A stretch of 17,701 nucleotides of DNA, taken from the NCBI GenBank assembly GCA_046262015.1, contig JBHENN010000016.1, forward strand, positions 1 through 17,701, written 5' to 3'. The translations under genes were made by a program, and so were the position numbers. The notes beneath the pieces were generated by a model. It had not been told where the DNA came from and did not search any database. It was given only the letters and a program-made list of their open reading frames with translations. Below are positions 1 to 6,730 of the stretch, piece after piece. This DNA comes from JBHENN01 sp046262015 (GTDB lineage: Bacteria > Actinomycetota > CADDZG01 > WHSQ01). Each line of letters starts with the position of its first letter. Positions within the stretch are counted from its first letter, which is position 1.

Positions 1-1
1 C

Positions 2-136
2 CCTATGGAGATGCGCGGCCGGGAGATGCGGGGATGGTTGCGAGTGGGCGCGGATGACGTAGGCACCAAGCGGCAGCTCGCGAGGTGGGTGAAGCTCGGC
101 GCGACTTTCGCCCGCTCGCTACCGGCTAAACGATGA
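2..136 (+). CDS. TfoX/Sxy N-terminal domain-like protein, C-terminal fragment (5' end outside window)
   Basis: Reading frame 2 is open from the left edge to a TGA at 134-136 and encodes about 44 residues. They resemble the end of the TfoX N-terminal domain (YjbR/MmcQ-like fold): a Gly-Arg-x-Met-Arg-Gly-Trp strand, then an amphipathic helix with the pattern LARWVKLGATFARSLPAKR. Small actinobacterial TfoX-like proteins typically end in a W-[VI]-x-x-G-x-x-[FY]-A-[RK]-[ST]-LP-x-K motif, matched here residue by residue. The fragment faces the convergent minus-strand operon that ends at 184. TfoX was named for competence regulation, but stand-alone N-terminal-domain proteins of this type have no settled role, so none is assigned. 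The fragment is too short to exclude a chance match. Confidence 0.65.
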   Translation, partial: PMEMRGREMRGWLRVGADDVGTKRQLARWVKLGATFARSLPAKR

Positions 137-144
137 TCATCCCC

Positions 145-199
145 GGGGCCGAGGGCACTGACCATCTGCGACACCGATAGGGCTTAGTTCCTCGGCCCC
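145..199. terminator. Possible bidirectional terminator between convergent genes
   Basis: A perfect 10-bp inverted repeat, ggggccgagg (145-154) and cctcggcccc (190-199), encloses 35 nt. It lies between the plus-strand fragment ending at 136 and the minus-strand gene ending at 184, whose TAA falls inside the loop. There is no U-tract and the loop is long, so intrinsic termination is uncertain. A structured mRNA 3' end is the alternative. Confidence 0.3.
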
Positions 200-612
200 C
201 CGTTACTCTCGGCGCGGCGCGCCCGTCTGGCGGTGATCACGAACAGGGCAGCGCCGGCCGGGAGCCCGAGGATGCCCGCGTATGCCGCAACGTTCCCGGG
301 GCCGTCGGCGTTCGTCCAGTCCCCGACGTAGGCGAGGCCGACTACGAAGATCGCGGCGGCAACCAGGAAGCCGGCAACGGCCTGGGCGCGCGTCCCTCTT
401 TCCATGTGCGCCGGCCCGACCACGTACCACCCGGTGAAGGCCCCCGCGAGCGCCCCCGCCGCCGCGCCCGCGATCATCTCGGCCAGGCCTTCCAGTCCGT
501 CGCCGAAGCGGCCCGAGCCGAAGACCATGTACCACCCCGCTCCGAGGGATCCGCCGCCTGCCGCGCCCAGCCCGAGGAGCCCGATGGCGGCGAGGAGCCT
601 GCGGCCGCTCAC
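184..612 (-). CDS. Small polytopic membrane protein, function unknown
   Basis: The product is 142 residues from a GTG at 612-610. I prefer this start because the upstream gene stops at 617, only 4 nt away, and because the protein then opens directly with a short basic segment (SGRR) and a hydrophobic helix. An ATG at 672 would add a Cys-rich extension overlapping the upstream gene by 56 bp. Four hydrophobic segments, rich in Gly and Ala, are visible at about residues 5-28, 40-65, 76-96 and 107-126, followed by a basic tail (ARRARRAESNGG) that should be cytoplasmic. No catalytic motif or known family is recognised. It is the last gene of a three-gene minus-strand operon, behind a mycothiol-dependent isomerase-like enzyme and a sensor-like membrane protein. 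Confidence 0.7.
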   Translation of the reverse strand: MSGRRLLAAIGLLGLGAAGGGSLGAGWYMVFGSGRFGDGLEGLAEMIAGAAAGALAGAFTGWYVVGPAHMERGTRAQAVAGFLVAAAIFVVGLAYVGDWTNADGPGNVAAYAGILGLPAGAALFVITARRARRAESNGGPRN

Positions 613-616
613 CGCA

Positions 617-1369
617 TCAGTCCCACCGCACCCGCACGGAATCGCGCCACAGGTCCAGCACACGGACGTCACCGTCTACGTCGAGCTCCTCGCGCGAGGA
701 CCGGTTCCACAGCAGGACGTGGAGCGCGGAGGCCGTCCCACGAACCGTGCAATCTGCCTCGGGCGCCCGTGTTCGCTGGGCAGCGATCCCATCGGGATCC
801 AGGCGCACGAACCAGCGCGCGCGGGCGTCGATCGGTTCGAGAAGCAGCGTGCGGCTCTCGGCCGTCGAGAGCTGCCGTCCCGACCTGCGCGCGAAGCCGA
901 AGAGCATCTCCTCGATGCCGTCGAGTGCGACCCGGCTGTCGAAGGGCGTGACCGGCCCGGTGGCGTTCTCGGCATCGACCCGATGGATGCCGGTCTCGTG
1001 CGTCTGGCGGCGCGCCCAGAAGAGGAGCGGTGTGGGAGCCGGGAGGAACGTCCAGCACTCCAGGTCCGGATCGGCCGCAGCGAGCGCCGACACCAGCGAC
1101 GCGTGGCCGTGGCGCAGCCATTCGACCAGGCGTGCGTCCTCGGGCCATCTCGGGCCGAGCTCGCCCCGGGCGCCGTCGCCGTCCTCGGCCTGGGGGCCCG
1201 CAACGTGCTCGGTCGCCCAGCGATGTGCGGTTCCCACGTGACGGACGAGCGTGCGCATGTCCCACCCGGGGCAGGTAGGTATCGGCGTATCGAGGTTGCT
1301 TCCCGCGGCAGCACCCACCAGGAGCTTGCCCTCACGCTCCAGGGCCGCGACGTATTCGGTGCGATCCAT
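617..1369 (-). CDS. Mycothiol-dependent maleylpyruvate isomerase family protein
   Basis: The 250-residue product fits the actinobacterial MDMPI family (DinB-like helical bundle plus C-terminal MDMPI_C domain). It has the family motif CPGWD at 33-37 followed by L-V-R-H-V (His44). In the ARRQTHETGIHRVDAE stretch, Glu125 and His129 have the Glu-x3-His spacing of the metal ligands in characterised maleylpyruvate isomerases. The C-terminal part (about 165-245) looks like the SCP2-like MDMPI_C domain. Family members use, or are thought to use, mycothiol as a thiol cofactor, but most have unknown substrates and no aromatic-degradation genes are nearby, so only the family is called. The ATG at 1369 follows GAGGAG at about 10 nt spacing. 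It starts 39 bp after the membrane protein upstream and ends 4 nt before the next start, indicating an operon. Confidence 0.88.
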   Translation of the reverse strand: MDRTEYVAALEREGKLLVGAAAGSNLDTPIPTCPGWDMRTLVRHVGTAHRWATEHVAGPQAEDGDGARGELGPRWPEDARLVEWLRHGHASLVSALAAADPDLECWTFLPAPTPLLFWARRQTHETGIHRVDAENATGPVTPFDSRVALDGIEEMLFGFARRSGRQLSTAESRTLLLEPIDARARWFVRLDPDGIAAQRTRAPEADCTVRGTASALHVLLWNRSSREELDVDGDVRVLDLWRDSVRVRWD

Positions 1370-1408
1370 GCTCGTGGGCTCCTCGCCGTCCGCGCCTCGC
1401 TGTTGGTC

Positions 1409-2665
1409 TTACTCGGCGGGACGCGCCCGAGGCTCGCGCAGCCACAGCGACACGCGGCTCGGCTGCATCACGTCGCCGATGACCTCGAGGAGCTCGGCCG
1501 TCAGGGTGTCGAGGTCGAGCTCGTCTCGTAGCCGGGTCGAGAAGCGTTCGAGCGTCTGCGCGGCGTCGTACTTGCGGCGGTAGAAGCGCCGGTCGATGAA
1601 CGCCTGGATGCGGACGCGCGCCGGGCGGAAGAGGGCCGCTACCGTCAGCGTCGACGCGGCGATCGCCACGTTGGATTGTCCGGTGATAGGCCGCAGCGAC
1701 CCCTGCAGGACCGTCACGAGGAGCAGGTAGATGCCGGTGAGGGTGGCCGTGAGGACGGTGTAGACGAGCGTTCGGTTGATGAGCAGGTCGATGTCGTAGA
1801 GGCGGTACTTGAGCATGGCTATGCCCGCGCCGAGCGGGATCAGCGCGAACGAGAACAGGGCGACGTTCTGCAGCATGCCGAGCCATAGCGGGAAACCGGT
1901 GGTCTGCCCCGCGACCCAGAATGGAAGGCTTGCCCCCATGGCGATCAGGTAGGCGGCGGCAGCGGCTCCCGCGCCGGTTGCCAGCCACTTGAGCTGGAGG
2001 CGCTGCTGGCCCCGCGCCCGACGGAAGCGCTGGACCACGCTCGCCGCACAACCCACGATGCACAGCGGGATCAAGACGATCGTGAACATGAGCACGTCGA
2101 GGACCGGGGCCCACGACTCGATGTGCAGTGGGTTGGGGATGCGGGGAAATCCGACGTCGGCCATCGTGGGGGGGCCGAGGAGGATGACGATGGAGGGAAC
2201 GACGAGGGCGATCGCGCACAGCCATGCCAGCGGCCTCCACCGCGCCGTCGGAAGACGACCGTCGGGGAACAGCAGGAGCAGGTAGGTGCCTATCAGCCCG
2301 ACCCCGGGGACCCACGTCCACGCGGTCCACGCGAGGACCAGCTCCGCACCGGGCAGCGACCCGGGCCGGGTCACGAGCCCGTGCTGGATGTAGTTCTCGG
2401 TGATACCGCCCGAGCCCCACACGAAGCCGATCGCGAGCAGGATCCAGCCCACGGCGTTGCGCGGCTGACGCGCCGCGATCAGCACGCCGACGGCAGGGAA
2501 GGTGAACATCGCGAGCCCGAACAGGGCACCGGTCGCCCCGGCGGTACCCCAATCGGTCGTCTCGTGCGGCCCGACCAAGACGCCGGAGACGGTCGCGACC
2601 ACGAACACCAGAGCGACGAACGCGAATACGGCCCACGCCAGCCGCGCCGCGGCTCTGTCGCTCAT
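1409..2665 (-). CDS. Polytopic membrane protein resembling a histidine-kinase input module without a kinase domain
   Basis: The product has 418 residues from the ATG at 2665, where the hydrophobic domain begins; the open frame upstream is Pro/Arg-rich and does not look coding. About ten hydrophobic segments lie at roughly 8-31, 42-66, 71-92, 106-133, 145-165, 185-210, 222-250, 255-283, 302-324 and 333-347. The block KYRLYDIDLLINRTLVY near 286-302 and the tail RRFYRRKYDAAQTLERF followed by a D-L-D-x-L-T-x-E-L-L helix are signatures of membrane sensor modules common in Actinobacteria and Chloroflexi, often fused to GAF and histidine-kinase domains. Here the protein ends at VSLWLREP and a short tail, with no H-box or ATPase domain. 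It heads the operon with the isomerase-like gene 39 bp downstream. The ligand and any signalling partner are unknown. Confidence 0.8.
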   Translation of the reverse strand: MSDRAAARLAWAVFAFVALVFVVATVSGVLVGPHETTDWGTAGATGALFGLAMFTFPAVGVLIAARQPRNAVGWILLAIGFVWGSGGITENYIQHGLVTRPGSLPGAELVLAWTAWTWVPGVGLIGTYLLLLFPDGRLPTARWRPLAWLCAIALVVPSIVILLGPPTMADVGFPRIPNPLHIESWAPVLDVLMFTIVLIPLCIVGCAASVVQRFRRARGQQRLQLKWLATGAGAAAAAYLIAMGASLPFWVAGQTTGFPLWLGMLQNVALFSFALIPLGAGIAMLKYRLYDIDLLINRTLVYTVLTATLTGIYLLLVTVLQGSLRPITGQSNVAIAASTLTVAALFRPARVRIQAFIDRRFYRRKYDAAQTLERFSTRLRDELDLDTLTAELLEVIGDVMQPSRVSLWLREPRARPAE

Positions 2666-2781
2666 CGCGCAATCATCGCGGACCGTCGCCGAGCCCGCAC
2701 GAGTGGGCGGCGGCGTGGCAGCGGCAGGAGGCGATCCTCCCGCGGCGAAACTGGGAAGAAGACAGCTAGAAGGAGGGATGC

Positions 2782-4245
2782 GTGCAACGGATCGTGGGGC
2801 TCGCGCTGGCCGCCCTGCTGAGCGCCGCGCTGGGCGCGGGCGTCCTTCCGGCACCGGCCCGTGCAACCGTGGTCCCGGGCCGTTCCCCGGCCCCGGCGGC
2901 CGTCGCTGCGGCGGCACCCGGATCGTTCGAGCTCGTCGGCCACGACCCGTTGATGAACCGGGGGATGAACGCAGCCCTCGCCGTGCGGGGCGACTACGCC
3001 TACGTCGGCAGCCGGACCGACGGCACGCATCCCAACGCGGGCGTCATGGTCGTCAACGTGGCGGATCCTTCGGCGCCGGAGGTCGTGGGTCAGATCGGGC
3101 CGGCGAACCGGGGGGAGACGTCGCGCGAGATGCGGATATGGCCCGAGCAGGACCTCCTGATCGTCCTCTACCTCGCGTCCAACTGCAGCTTCATCATCCA
3201 CGCGTGCTCGCCCGAGCAGATGACCAAGGACGACGTGATCCGCTTCTACGACATCGCCGGGGACAGGGCCGCGGCCCCGGAGCTGATCGCCGAGTACCTG
3301 CCGAGCCAGAACCCTCACGAGTTCTACCTGTGGCAGGACCCTGACGACCGGAAGCGCGCCCTCCTCTACATGTCGACGCCGGGTGGCTCGGACCAGATGA
3401 TGGTGACCGACATCTCCCGGGCGCGCGCCGGCAAGTTCACCGAGCTGGTGCGATGGAAGACCGTGATCCCCGAGTCGGGCGACAACCGTCTCCATTCGCT
3501 GAGCCTCTCGACCGACGGTCGGCGCGCCTTCCTCGCGTACCTGCAGGGCGGGTTCTTCGTGATCGATACCTCCGAGCTCGCCACGGGGAAGAGCAAGCCT
3601 CGCATCAAGGCGGTCACACCGATCCACCGGCGCGTCCATTGGGAGGGACCCGGCGCGCACAGCGCGGTCAAGCTGTTCGGACGTCCCTACGCGCTCGTCA
3701 CCGACGAGGTCTACGGGCAGATCCCCGGTCTCCTGCCGAACCACGGCTGTCCGTGGGGGTGGACCCGACTGATCAGCATCAAGAACCCGGTGAAGCCGAA
3801 GGTCGTGGCGGAGTACAGGACCGAGGCGAACGAGCCGGAGTACTGCGAGTCGGCCGACAACTCCCCGGACCGCCAGAGTCTGTCCAGTCAATCCGCTCAC
3901 AACCCGACGCTGACCCGGAACCTGGCGTTCATCACGTGGCACTCACAGGGTTTGCAGGCGATCTCGGTGAAGAACCCGGCGCGCCCGGTGCCGGTCGCCG
4001 AGTTCGTCCCGACCCCGGAGCCCGTGGTGGTGCAGGAGGATCCGGTGCTCAGCTCCGGGCGGGACAAGGTCGTGATGTGGAGCTATCCGGTCGTCAAGGA
4101 CGGCCTGATCTACGTGGTCGACGTGCGCAACGGCCTCTACATCCTTCGCTACAAGGGCCCGTTCGCCGCCGAGGTCTCGGCGACCAGGTTCCTCGAGGGC
4201 AACTCCAACCTGGGCGACGCGCTGAGGTTCGAGCCGCCCCGCTAG
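2782..4245 (+). CDS. Secreted LVIVD-repeat (beta-propeller-like) protein
   Basis: The product has 487 residues from a GTG at 2782, five bases after the Shine-Dalgarno core AGGAGG (2771-2776). An ATG at 2778 is out of frame. A signal peptide is clear: a basic n-region (MQR), a hydrophobic core to about residue 22 and a PAPARA cleavage site near 28. The mature chain contains LVIVD-type blades, each of the form x-Y-A-Y-V-G/V-D followed by M-V-V-N-V-x-D-P-x-x-P-x-V-V. They are seen near residues 72-105, in the His-rich middle, around GLQAISVKNPARPVPVAEF, and at the end as IYVVDVRNGLYILRY. Proteins of this type are extracellular or periplasmic and mostly of unknown function. No sortase signal or lipobox is present. 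The gene is divergent from the sensor-like operon across 116 bp and is followed by a strong hairpin. Confidence 0.85.
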   Translation: MQRIVGLALAALLSAALGAGVLPAPARATVVPGRSPAPAAVAAAAPGSFELVGHDPLMNRGMNAALAVRGDYAYVGSRTDGTHPNAGVMVVNVADPSAPEVVGQIGPANRGETSREMRIWPEQDLLIVLYLASNCSFIIHACSPEQMTKDDVIRFYDIAGDRAAAPELIAEYLPSQNPHEFYLWQDPDDRKRALLYMSTPGGSDQMMVTDISRARAGKFTELVRWKTVIPESGDNRLHSLSLSTDGRRAFLAYLQGGFFVIDTSELATGKSKPRIKAVTPIHRRVHWEGPGAHSAVKLFGRPYALVTDEVYGQIPGLLPNHGCPWGWTRLISIKNPVKPKVVAEYRTEANEPEYCESADNSPDRQSLSSQSAHNPTLTRNLAFITWHSQGLQAISVKNPARPVPVAEFVPTPEPVVVQEDPVLSSGRDKVVMWSYPVVKDGLIYVVDVRNGLYILRYKGPFAAEVSATRFLEGNSNLGDALRFEPPR

Positions 4246-4301
4246 CCGCCTCGTGGGCCGGCTCGTTTGACCGACCGGTCCGTGGTGCGTATGGTCCCGC
4301 C

Positions 4302-4325
4302 GGGAGCCCTTCGGGGCTCCTTTCG
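4302..4325 (+). terminator. Intrinsic terminator with UUCG tetraloop
   Basis: A 7-bp G+C-rich stem, GGAGCCC (4303-4309) paired with GGGCTCC (4314-4320), is closed by C(UUCG)G, an exceptionally stable tetraloop. A G-U pair can extend it to 4302 and 4321. It is followed by TTTCGATT, a short interrupted U-run. It lies 57 bp after the LVIVD gene stop and before the RlpA-like gene, so it should end the LVIVD transcript. It also argues against starting the RlpA-like gene upstream of it. Confidence 0.7.
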
Positions 4326-4356
4326 ATTGCCGCCCGCACCCGAGCCGGAGGGGGAG

Positions 4357-4731
4357 ATCGTCGTTCGCAAGCTGAGCTGGGTCGCGTCACTCGCCCTGGT
4401 GTTGACGCTGACCGATGGAGCGGTGGCTCATCACCGCGTCTTGCGCGGCGGCGCTCACTACTACTCAGACGCTCTCTCGGGCTCGCCCATGGCCTGCGGA
4501 GGCACCTACCGCCCCTGGAAGATGGTGGCCGCGCATCGAACCCTTCCGTGCGGGACCCGGCTGCGCGTCAAGAACCGGGCGAATGGCAGGGTCGTGACGG
4601 TCACCGTCCGCGATCGGGGGCCGTTCGGAGACGACGCTTACATCCTGGACGTGTCGCGGCGCGCCGCCAAGCGTCTCAGGTTCTACGACGCCGGCTCGGC
4701 CCGGATACGCGCGGCGATCCTCCACGACTAA
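4357..4731 (+). CDS. Secreted RlpA-like double-psi beta-barrel protein (start codon uncertain, possibly ATC)
   Basis: The mature part is one double-psi beta-barrel of the RlpA type: MVAAHRTLPCGTRLRVKN, then VTVTVRDRGPFGDDAYILDVS and SRRAAKRLRF, including the D-R-G-P-F motif whose Asp is the usual catalytic residue. Two cysteines (in MACGGTY and LPCGTRL) could form a disulfide outside the cell. Many RlpA-like proteins bind or cleave peptidoglycan, but enzyme activity is not assured for short actinobacterial members. The start is the problem. A typical signal peptide (VVRKLSW, hydrophobic core, GAVA cleavage) follows GGAGGGGG at 4347-4354, yet the in-frame codons there are ATC (4357), GTC and GTT. 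Canonical alternatives are TTG 4327, ATG 4291 and GTG 4282 or 4285. TTG gives an acidic n-region, and the others read through the terminator hairpin. From ATC the protein has 124 residues. Confidence 0.75.
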   Translation: MVVRKLSWVASLALVLTLTDGAVAHHRVLRGGAHYYSDALSGSPMACGGTYRPWKMVAAHRTLPCGTRLRVKNRANGRVVTVTVRDRGPFGDDAYILDVSRRAAKRLRFYDAGSARIRAAILHD

Positions 4732-4747
4732 CCGCCGGCGCCGGCGG
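4732..4747. terminator. 16-bp perfect palindrome between convergent genes, candidate bidirectional terminator
   Basis: The sequence ccgccggcgccggcgg is its own reverse complement. It begins at the first base after the TAA of the RlpA-like gene and lies 9 bp before the stop of the convergent SCP2 gene. It can form a short, very G+C-rich hairpin on either RNA. There is no U-tract, so it may act as a weak or factor-assisted terminator for both genes. Confidence 0.4.
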
Positions 4748-4756
4748 CTGTCCGCG

Positions 4757-5146
4757 CTAGTACTCGACCTCCACCCCCTTGACGGCCTTCGGTAGGGCGT
4801 TGAAGACGCCCTGCAGCTGCATGAGCTTCATCATGTTCCCGGTGATCTTGAGCTTGCCCTGCATGAAGGCGTTGGTCGGGTTGAGCTCTTCCTTGGAGAT
4901 CGCCGTCGCGGTGTCGTAGCTCTGGGTCAGGGTCGCCTCCGCGTCGGCAGCTTCGCCGAGGCCGACCTGCGCACCGCCGCCTTCCAGGTTGAAGTAGTAC
5001 TTGGATTCGCCGCCCTCGGGCACGTCGGTCACGACCTGCTGAAGCTTGACGCTCTGGCCCGAAGCGGCGCGCTTGAAGTCTTCGGACGAGTTGAGGGCCT
5101 CGGTGATCGCCTGGGCCCATTCCTCGGACAGGAACTTGACTGCCAC
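4757..5146 (-). CDS. SCP2 sterol-carrier-like lipid-binding protein
   Basis: The 129-residue product starts at a GTG (5146-5144) preceded by AAAGGAGG with 7 nt spacing, one of the best ribosome-binding sites in the window. It is a single SCP2 domain: an N-terminal helix beginning VKFLSEEWAQAITEALN, a beta-sheet with KYYFNLEGGGAQVGLG, an acidic turn (EAADAEATLTQSYDTA) and the conserved strand-helix NAFMQGKLKITGNMMKLMQLQ. The M-x-G-K-x-K-[IV]-x-G-[DN] signature is typical. There is no signal peptide, so the protein should be cytoplasmic. SCP2 domains bind acyl chains, sterols or acyl-CoA. A thiolase lies 3.2 kb away on the other strand, but the two are not in one operon. The gene is divergent from the Nudix/MBL fusion across 63 bp. 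Confidence 0.88.
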   Translation of the reverse strand: MAVKFLSEEWAQAITEALNSSEDFKRAASGQSVKLQQVVTDVPEGGESKYYFNLEGGGAQVGLGEAADAEATLTQSYDTATAISKEELNPTNAFMQGKLKITGNMMKLMQLQGVFNALPKAVKGVEVEY

Positions 5147-5193
5147 TGAGCTGCCTCCTTTGGGTTGGTGCCGGTTCCACGCCCGGCCGGGAG

Positions 5194-5203
5194 AACATAC
5201 CGT
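5194..5203. promoter_or_regulatory. Overlapping divergent -10 candidates for the SCP2 and Nudix/MBL genes
   Basis: The ten bases aacataccgt hold a minus-strand -10-like TATGTT (5199 to 5194), 47 nt before the SCP2 start. They also hold a plus-strand TANNNT element TACCGT (5198-5203), 6 nt before the GTG at 5210. The second would give a leaderless Nudix/MBL mRNA. No convincing -35 hexamer was found for either direction. Confidence 0.35.
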
Positions 5204-5209
5204 TTGACG

Positions 5210-6718
5210 GTGGCCACGACCCCGGGAGAGCCCACCAGCGTCGACTCCGAGCCCCGGCCTGCGGCGACGCTCGTGATCCTGCGCGATGGCCGGGATGGCC
5301 TCGAGGTCCTGCTCACCATCCGGCCTCGCCACCTGAGGTTCATGGGAGGAGCCGCGGTGTTCCCCGGAGGCGCGGTCGCCGCGGCCGATCGCGACCCTCG
5401 GTGGGCCGACGCAGCTCCGCTTCGGGATGAAGACCCGACGGGCCCCGACGAGCGGGCAGCGGCCGTCTGCGCGCTCCGAGAGGCGTTCGAGGAGGTCGGT
5501 TTCACGATCGGTGACGGGCCCATCGAGAGCTTGAACCGGGCCGACGCGAGCGATCCCGGCTCGTTCCTCGGGCGGTGCCTCGCTCTCGGCGTGAGCCTGG
5601 CAACCGACTCGCTCGTGTTCGCCGGCCGCTGGGTGACGCCGCTGGGCGCGCCGATCCGGTTTGACGCGCGCTTCTTCCTGGTGCGCGCACCGCGGGGATG
5701 GGAGCCCGTGCCCGATCCCGCCGAGGTCGAGAGCTGCCGCTGGCTCACGCCGCCGGACGCGCTGACCGCGCTGGCAGCCGGCGATCTCCTGATGGCGCCG
5801 CCGACGGTCGAGATGCTCCAGCGTCTCGCCGCCCACGACAGCTTCGAGGTCGCCGCCTCCTCGTTGGGGCGCGACTGCCTCGACGGACCGGGGGGTGTGC
5901 TGGCTACCCGGCTCTCGCCGCTGGTCGCCGTGGTACTCGCTCCCAACCCGGGGATCATGACCGGCCCAGGGACCAACACGTACGTCGTGGGGAGCGGGCC
6001 CACGTGCGTGGTCGACCCGGCGGTGGACGATCCCGCTTACATGGCGGCCGTCGAGGCCCTCGCCGGGCGGATCTCACACATCCTCGTCACCCACCGCCAC
6101 CAGGATCACGTCGGGGGGGTTGCGGCACTCGCGGCGCGCAGCGGGGCTCCGGTCCTTGCATACGGTGACGCTCCCGCGGGAGGTGAGACCGTCGCGCCCG
6201 TGGACGACGGGCACGTCGTCGCGACCGGGGGTGCGCGCCTGAAGTGCCTGCACACGCCGGGTCATTCCTCCGATCACCTGTGCTTCTCGCTCGAGGGAGC
6301 CGCGAGCCTCCTGTCCGGCGATTCGATCCTGGGAGAGGGCACCGCCGTCATCGCTCCTCCGGACGGCGACATGCGGGCGTACATGCGGTCCCTGAGGCGG
6401 CTCGCGGGGCTGGACGTCGACCGGATCTATCCGGGCCACTTCCGTCCGCTCGACGGAGGCCGTGCGGTGATCGAGGGATACCTCGCGCATCGCACGGAAC
6501 GAGCCGATGCCGTGCTCGCCGCGCTTCGGGATGGCTCGCCGCGCACCCTCGAGGAGGTCGTCTCTATCGTCTACGCGGACACGGACCGCGCGCTCCATGC
6601 CATAGCCGCGCTGTCCGCCCTTGCTCATCTCGAGATGTTGGAGGCCGATGGCCTGGTGGAACGGGTAGATGGACGCTGGAAGGAGGTGCACCGGGATTAC
6701 AGTGAGGGCAGCGCATAG
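5210..6718 (+). CDS. Nudix hydrolase / metallo-beta-lactamase (LACTB2-like) fusion protein
   Basis: The 502-residue protein joins two enzyme modules. Residues about 15-215 form a Nudix domain: AVFPGG near 50-54 and the helix REAFEEVGF at 90-98, matching the RE-x2-EE-x-G-[hydrophobic] core of the Nudix box, with an insertion between the Gly and the helix. Residues about 235-430 form a metallo-beta-lactamase domain with THRHQDH (zinc ligands His295, His297, Asp299, His300), His352 in HTPGHSSDH, Asp371 in GDSILG and His410 in PGHF. The entry motif NPGIMTGPGTNTYVVG and a C-terminal winged-helix-like segment (about 440-490) resemble LACTB2, a known endoribonuclease. The substrate is unknown; nucleotide or CoA-ester clean-up and RNA processing are both possible. 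GTG 5210 fits a leaderless start (TACCGT 6 nt upstream); TTG 5204 with GGGAG is the alternative. The next gene follows after 12 nt. Confidence 0.87.
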   Translation: MATTPGEPTSVDSEPRPAATLVILRDGRDGLEVLLTIRPRHLRFMGGAAVFPGGAVAAADRDPRWADAAPLRDEDPTGPDERAAAVCALREAFEEVGFTIGDGPIESLNRADASDPGSFLGRCLALGVSLATDSLVFAGRWVTPLGAPIRFDARFFLVRAPRGWEPVPDPAEVESCRWLTPPDALTALAAGDLLMAPPTVEMLQRLAAHDSFEVAASSLGRDCLDGPGGVLATRLSPLVAVVLAPNPGIMTGPGTNTYVVGSGPTCVVDPAVDDPAYMAAVEALAGRISHILVTHRHQDHVGGVAALAARSGAPVLAYGDAPAGGETVAPVDDGHVVATGGARLKCLHTPGHSSDHLCFSLEGAASLLSGDSILGEGTAVIAPPDGDMRAYMRSLRRLAGLDVDRIYPGHFRPLDGGRAVIEGYLAHRTERADAVLAALRDGSPRTLEEVVSIVYADTDRALHAIAALSALAHLEMLEADGLVERVDGRWKEVHRDYSEGSA

Positions 6719-6730
6719 ACGGAGCGAGCC

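Noticed and set aside
404..1531. Long plus-strand open frame (375 codons) opposite the isomerase and sensor-like genes
   Set aside because: It is antisense to two well-supported genes, has no recognisable domain, and its composition (Arg, Pro, Ala, Gly runs) is that of a G+C-rich shadow frame.
2727..2740. Short inverted repeat ggagg-cgat-cctcc in the 2666-2781 divergent gap
   Set aside because: Five-bp arms are expected by chance in this composition, and no promoter elements are placed around it.
1332..2917. Alternative minus-strand frames and the 84-codon upstream extension of the membrane protein
   Set aside because: The 446-codon frame is Arg/Pro-rich with no domains. The extension before ATG 2665 is Pro/Arg-rich and overlaps the divergent LVIVD gene and its signal peptide.
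2662..3942. 426-codon minus-strand open frame over the LVIVD gene
   Set aside because: It lies opposite a gene with a signal peptide, good ribosome-binding site and recognisable repeats, and shows no domain itself.
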